Part shown: one piece after another, positions 60,801-63,473 of the stretch
Numbering within the stretch: position 1 is the first letter of the stretch
Layout of the letters: every line of letters starts with the position of its first letter
Assembly: GCA_964468125.1 (NCBI GenBank)
Contig: CAYXVF010000023.1
Location: 1-63,473, forward strand
Direction: 5' to 3'
Length of the DNA: 63,473 nt
Source of the DNA: CAYXVF01 sp964468125
Lineage (GTDB): Bacteria > Myxococcota > XYA12-FULL-58-9 > CAYXVF01
Translations under genes and position numbers: made by a program
Notes under the pieces: generated by a model
Told to the model about the DNA's origin: nothing
Database searches by the model: none
The model's input: the letters and a program-made list of their open reading frames with translations, nothing else

Positions 60801-63473
60801 CCATTGCCGCAGCGGTTGCAGCTGCTGAAGTCGAGCTGACACTCAGCGGTGCAGTCGAGGGTTCCGGCGAGGAATTGAAAATCGTCGCACTCGAGGCCGC
60901 CGAGGTCTGGCCCCTCGCAGGGCTCACCGGGATCGCGCCGACCGTTGCCGCAGATGTAGCATTGGTTGAAATCGTAGCGGCAGTCCTGGGGGCGGCAGCC
61001 GAGGTCGCCACCGGAATAGTTGAAGGACTCACAGGTCGCCCCTTGCAGGTCGGCACCGTCGCAGTCCTCGGTCCCGCCCTGGACCGTCCCGTCGCCGCAG
61101 GTGTTGCAGCCAGAGACATCGAAGGTGCAGGCCGAGCTGCAGGCGAGGTCGCCGCCGAGCCCGACCAAGCTCTGACAGCTCTGTCCGTCGAGCGCCGCGC
61201 CATCACACTCTTCACCGGCTTCTCGGAAGCCGTTGCCGCAGTTCGTGCAATTCGTGAAATCGAAGCCGCTGCAGTTCGTCTGGCAGGCGAGCTGACCGGT
61301 GAAAAAGCCCTGGGAGGCGCAGGTTGCGCCGCGTAGATCGTTGCGGTCGCAGACCTCTGCGCCGAATTCTCCCGGCGTGCCTTCCGCCAATGAATTGCCG
61401 CACAGGCGACAGCCGCCAAAATCGTAGTTGCAGCCGGTCGTGCAAGAGAGGGTTCCGCCGCTGAACCCGAAATCGTTGCAGGCACGCCCACCCAGGCCTT
61501 GCGGTGTGTCCCCGTCGCATTGCTCACCTGCGTCGACCCGTCCGTTGCCGCAGGTCTGACACTCAGCAGTGTCGTACTCGCAATTGGCGTCGCAGCTCAG
61601 AATCCCGTCGGCGAAGCCGATCGCGAGGCAACTACGGCCGTCGAGGTCAGTCCCGTCGCAGTCCTCACCTGCGTCGACCCGTCCGTTGCCGCAGAAGGGG
61701 CAGCCTTCCGGAGTGAGCTCGCAGTCTTGCACATAGGATACGGCGGCGACGAAGGTCGCCGACTGGCCGTCCGGATTGAAGACGGTGACCGGGAGAATGC
61801 CGAGCGGATTGTCCGGTGGAACGATCTCGAGCTGTTGGCCGTTGATGAAACTGACTGTGCTGACGGTCTTTGTTCCCACTCGTGCCGTCGCGCCGCTCAC
61901 GAAGCCCGTGCCCTGAATGTAGAGCCTCGGTCGTTGGGTCGAAGAGATCCGCGGTACGCTAGCGCAGGAGCCATCCGCGGGCAGAAGCTGATCGCAAACG
62001 CTCTGGATCACCGGCGGCGGTAGCTCTGCGTTTTGCACGGACACGGCATCTTGGACCCCGACCTGCTTCGAGCTCGTAGCTCCGGTAACCTCGAAGCTCA
62101 CCCGAACCTCCAGATCGTAGGTGCCGGGCTCCAGCGGAGGGCTCGAGGCGATGAGCTCCGTATCGCTCACCCGGCTCACCGCGGTCGCGGCCACCCCACC
62201 CAACAGGACCGTCGGCGCTTCGTTGTCGTCCGTGAACGCATCGCCCAAGATCCGCAGTGCCGTTCCCCCGCCCTGGGTCGCGACCGCGGGCTCGATCGCG
62301 TCGATCCGCGGGCCGGGGGGGAGGTACGCAAACCCTGCCGGCAGCAGCATCTGTTGCACCACCTCGCCGATCTCCGACGGGTTCTGCACCCGAACGTCCA
62401 CCCGCTGCACTCCGACCGCGCGGCTGCGCGGCGGTGCCACCAGCGTGATCGCGTCGCCGTCCGTGCTCACGGAGGTGACCCGGGCCTCGGTCTCGCCAAA
62501 GAAGACCCGCACGTTCGGTGAGAATCCGCTCCCTCGAACCGTGACGCTCTCGCCGCCCGCGAGCTCGCCGGCGGAGGGATCCACCGGCGCCACCGGGTCA
62601 AAGTCTGGCCCGGTGACCACGTGCGCGGTGAGCTGGAAGGGCAGGTCGTCGAGCGCCAAGCGCTCCGATTCGGAGAGCTCGGGCGCCTGCACGCCCAGAA
62701 GCAGCAAGAAGCGGCGCGTGTCGTTTGAGGGGTTGAGCTGGATCGCCTCCGGGCCCGGGCCGCTCGATCGGTCCGCGACCACGCTTCCGAGCTCCGGTGT
62801 GCCTCCGCCATTCAGTGGCACGATTGCGAGATCGACGTCGACCTCGAGACCGGTGATCCACGAGTAGAAGCGGTAGCGCGGCGGCACCTCGATGTAGAAC
62901 GCTGCGTCCGCTCCCAGCTCACCGAGTCGATTACCGGTGTATCGCAGCGAGCTGCGAAGCTCCGGGTCGACGTTTGAAATCGGGAAGCCGCTGAACAAGG
63001 CGTCTGCGGGAAAGGCCACCACGGAGGTAGACAACCCGGCGATGGCCCCCGGGGCCGTCGGTTGAACGTATGAGGGGGGCACCGGTTGGGGGCGTCCGTC
63101 GGCGTTTCCGACGAGGGTGATTTCCTGGGACTGCTCGACTCCCGAGCGCGGATCGCGGGCCTTCAGGATCACGGCACCGGTCAGGAAGAAGCTGTTCGGG
63201 GGCGCAAAGCTCACGGCGAGAAAGCGGCTCGCAAAGGGCGAGAGGGTGATCGGCTCTTCCGCCGAGCCGATGCGGCGCGAAACCGGGCCGAGCGCATCGT
63301 CATCGGCGCTCTCGACCAGGGATAGATAAACGCCCGGCGCGTCGGAGATGAAGGCCCAGATGTTGACCGGTCGGTTCGAGAGATTTTCCACCGCAACGAT
63401 CTGGCGATTGCCCTGGGAGACGAGCGTGGCGCTGAGCTGCAGCGAACCGGGCTCCGAGTTGATGAAGGGGCCG
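57866..63473 (-). CDS. Giant multi-domain extracellular protein, partial (N terminus beyond the window)
   Basis: The frame is open from the right edge of the window to a stop at 57866, about 1868 codons, so the N terminus is missing. Domain order: a beta-rich start; two or three IPT/TIG-like Ig domains (AGGESVTVRGSGFSPNVRVF, QGGGTALRILGDAFTDDN, RLYIQGTGFVSGATARVG); a Cys-rich tandem section (CGNGRVDAGEDCDG repeats); an Ig-like bacterial domain (VTDGSGAPVPNLLVEFVAPP); and NHL/SMP-30-type beta-propeller blades (LSLPTEVAVGPDGTVYIVEQ, ADGALYVSDYDVIYRVA) to the end. It is certainly exported and probably a surface adhesin or ligand-binding protein. An internal GTG at 63391 is not considered the start. 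It ends 231 bases before the sctI start on the same strand. Confidence 0.9.
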   Translation of the reverse strand, partial: GPFINSEPGSLQLSATLVSQGNRQIVAVENLSNRPVNIWAFISDAPGVYLSLVESADDDALGPVSRRIGSAEEPITLSPFASRFLAVSFAPPNSFFLTGAVILKARDPRSGVEQSQEITLVGNADGRPQPVPPSYVQPTAPGAIAGLSTSVVAFPADALFSGFPISNVDPELRSSLRYTGNRLGELGADAAFYIEVPPRYRFYSWITGLEVDVDLAIVPLNGGGTPELGSVVADRSSGPGPEAIQLNPSNDTRRFLLLLGVQAPELSESERLALDDLPFQLTAHVVTGPDFDPVAPVDPSAGELAGGESVTVRGSGFSPNVRVFFGETEARVTSVSTDGDAITLVAPPRSRAVGVQRVDVRVQNPSEIGEVVQQMLLPAGFAYLPPGPRIDAIEPAVATQGGGTALRILGDAFTDDNEAPTVLLGGVAATAVSRVSDTELIASSPPLEPGTYDLEVRVSFEVTGATSSKQVGVQDAVSVQNAELPPPVIQSVCDQLLPADGSCASVPRISSTQRPRLYIQGTGFVSGATARVGTKTVSTVSFINGQQLEIVPPDNPLGILPVTVFNPDGQSATFVAAVSYVQDCELTPEGCPFCGNGRVDAGEDCDGTDLDGRSCLAIGFADGILSCDANCEYDTAECQTCGNGRVDAGEQCDGDTPQGLGGRACNDFGFSGGTLSCTTGCNYDFGGCRLCGNSLAEGTPGEFGAEVCDRNDLRGATCASQGFFTGQLACQTNCSGFDFTNCTNCGNGFREAGEECDGAALDGQSCQSLVGLGGDLACSSACTFDVSGCNTCGDGTVQGGTEDCDGADLQGATCESFNYSGGDLGCRPQDCRYDFNQCYICGNGRRDPGEPCEGPDLGGLECDDFQFLAGTLDCTAECQLDFSSCNRCGNGVCDQEETNDTSGVSCPTDCPLASCGNGACDGGELPGTCPYDCPWQPPFGATLTSGAGLSGLISRGAGGLIEIRVTDGSGAPVPNLLVEFVAPPGAHVVPAVVSTNSDGRAAANPTLGLTPGLQTFTVTARDFEGQEIATVEVDLQANDLAPGTVIPVLNQSGLAGATVPSTGAGTAFRLNQPYRIAVGPPGSPYEDDLFVADRNNDRVLRMEPSGYTTVFAGGNGRGTLGDGGQASAAQLSLPTEVAVGPDGTVYIVEQGSIRIRQVDPDGTVGTLAQGGAGASCTSGLSDPPLATQLYVDDLAVRSDGTLFWSEVNCRYIRSLQPGGLVERVYSNSSSARNPTTSWYYGIDFDSNGNLVAGGYDGAGPSANRYTLAREIDGVLTRIAGNLVSETPTYFSASIGSAAFGRADSVVPEEAGSFLVMDFGTGAIETLWRVALDGYMERLTNVSGGATIPSFSPVSLADQQFGQSFSIAKDSQGNVFVQDLAYNAVFMVRALEATARPVFNVSVADPASTTVNAPSPVNTVVTVTVDGAPPRGRLDVEILPLSEGAFATITGGRTFPDGSLVTNLWAGRAPGSYGYGFEVSNIEGILGTAVANATARALVSDEWVPVVNSNGQVGAPSAGPASQTFLDAPQFAVEDDDGTIYVTSFNGRRLVAISPAGETRIIAGNGSPARSGLSGPARLATFTQPAGLARDGGLLHMATQYEILTIDLDATPEPIIFQSAGAYSFGCDFVDSMGNVTTGTTGVALNAQFRRTHAVEVNPSEPGAFYIVDGVHPFDSGCRTISLVEGTQLTRLLVGRASVGICEENTFYSLTGAITFDDEGTMYIGVTDSLSGNCPSVLGIESVNLVYKVVSYDPVVLDRVLGGGLTTAPNGIPGRDAQIGVPFDLDFGADGALYVSDYDVIYRVANVKSSDPASRLSTVFSGAGASTVTIDPVPRADATHAEPRGLEVGADGTLYVVEHNRGMVRALAP
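60667..61693 (-). repeat. Tandem Cys-rich CGNG repeat region (six full and two short units)
   Basis: Within the giant protein, six units of about 45-55 residues each start with CG(N/D)G or CGNS and contain a DCDG/QCDG/VCDR/ECDG/PCEG step, a C-x(4-6)-[F/L]-x(3)-G core and a final Cys pair (CNYDFGGC, CTFDVSGC, CQLDFSSC and others). Two shorter units (CGNGVCDQEE, CGNGACDGGE) follow. Similar repeats are abundant in Myxococcota surface proteins. Confidence 0.85.

Noticed and set aside
60760..61527. Several Ala- and Arg-rich frames on both strands across the Cys-rich repeats
   Set aside because: They are shadow frames caused by the GC-rich repeat; the CGNG frame is the true one.

Overview
The window comes from a GC-rich Gram-negative bacterium. 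SecA, AcnA and RsgA, the many lipoprotein signal peptides, Cys-rich CGNG-repeat surface proteins, a caspase controlled by an ECF sigma factor, a eukaryote-like sterol reductase and a non-flagellar type III secretion cluster together suggest a Myxococcota-like (former deltaproteobacterial) lineage. This placement is inferred from gene content. The sequence is a draft scaffold: exactly 100 Ns sit at 49276-49375.

Left part (1-31 kb), mixed chromosomal genes. secA (560-3307) ends in a strong terminator and is followed by a 625-aa helical protein of unknown role. Next come a decayed CHAT-protease fragment, three consecutive minus-strand hydrolase-like proteins without signal peptides (5801-10451), an HD phosphohydrolase, two lipoproteins (an esterase and a DUF885-like protein) and a decayed alcohol dehydrogenase. 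A tight operon then encodes an ECF sigma factor, a one-TM protein and a caspase-like protein (16216-19050). After several broken genes come acnA, rsgA, a DUF2256/DUF3253-like protein, a VapC relic, a MAPEG protein, an AbgT-family transporter, a pair of P-loop proteins (one lacking the Walker A lysine) and a chemoreceptor pseudogene.

Right part (31-57.7 kb), a non-flagellar type III secretion system (T3SS). Reading the minus strand from 57634 downward: sctI, sctJ, a FliG-like gene, sctL, sctN, [a Cys/Met PLP enzyme and a matrixin lipoprotein], sctO, scaffold gap, sctP, [a molybdopterin oxidoreductase, and a sterol reductase on the opposite strand], sctQ (FliM/FliN-like), a FliO-like gene, sctR, sctS, sctT, [two plus-strand genes], sctU. 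Around 31-38 kb are three LcrH/SycD-like TPR chaperones, a 520-aa candidate secreted or translocator protein, small unknowns and a membrane TPR protein. The core order equals the flagellar order fliE-F-G-H-I-J-K-M/N-O-P-Q-R plus flhB. FliO-like and FliG-like genes, which injectisomes normally lack, are present. No flagellin, hook, rod, stator or chemotaxis operon is visible, and SctJ is short and of injectisome type. sctV, a secretin (sctC), sctD and a needle gene were not recognised here. This flagellum-ordered injectisome is the most interesting system in the window.

Right edge (57.9-63.5 kb): one giant minus-strand extracellular protein with IPT/TIG, Cys-rich, Ig-like and NHL-type regions, running off the window.
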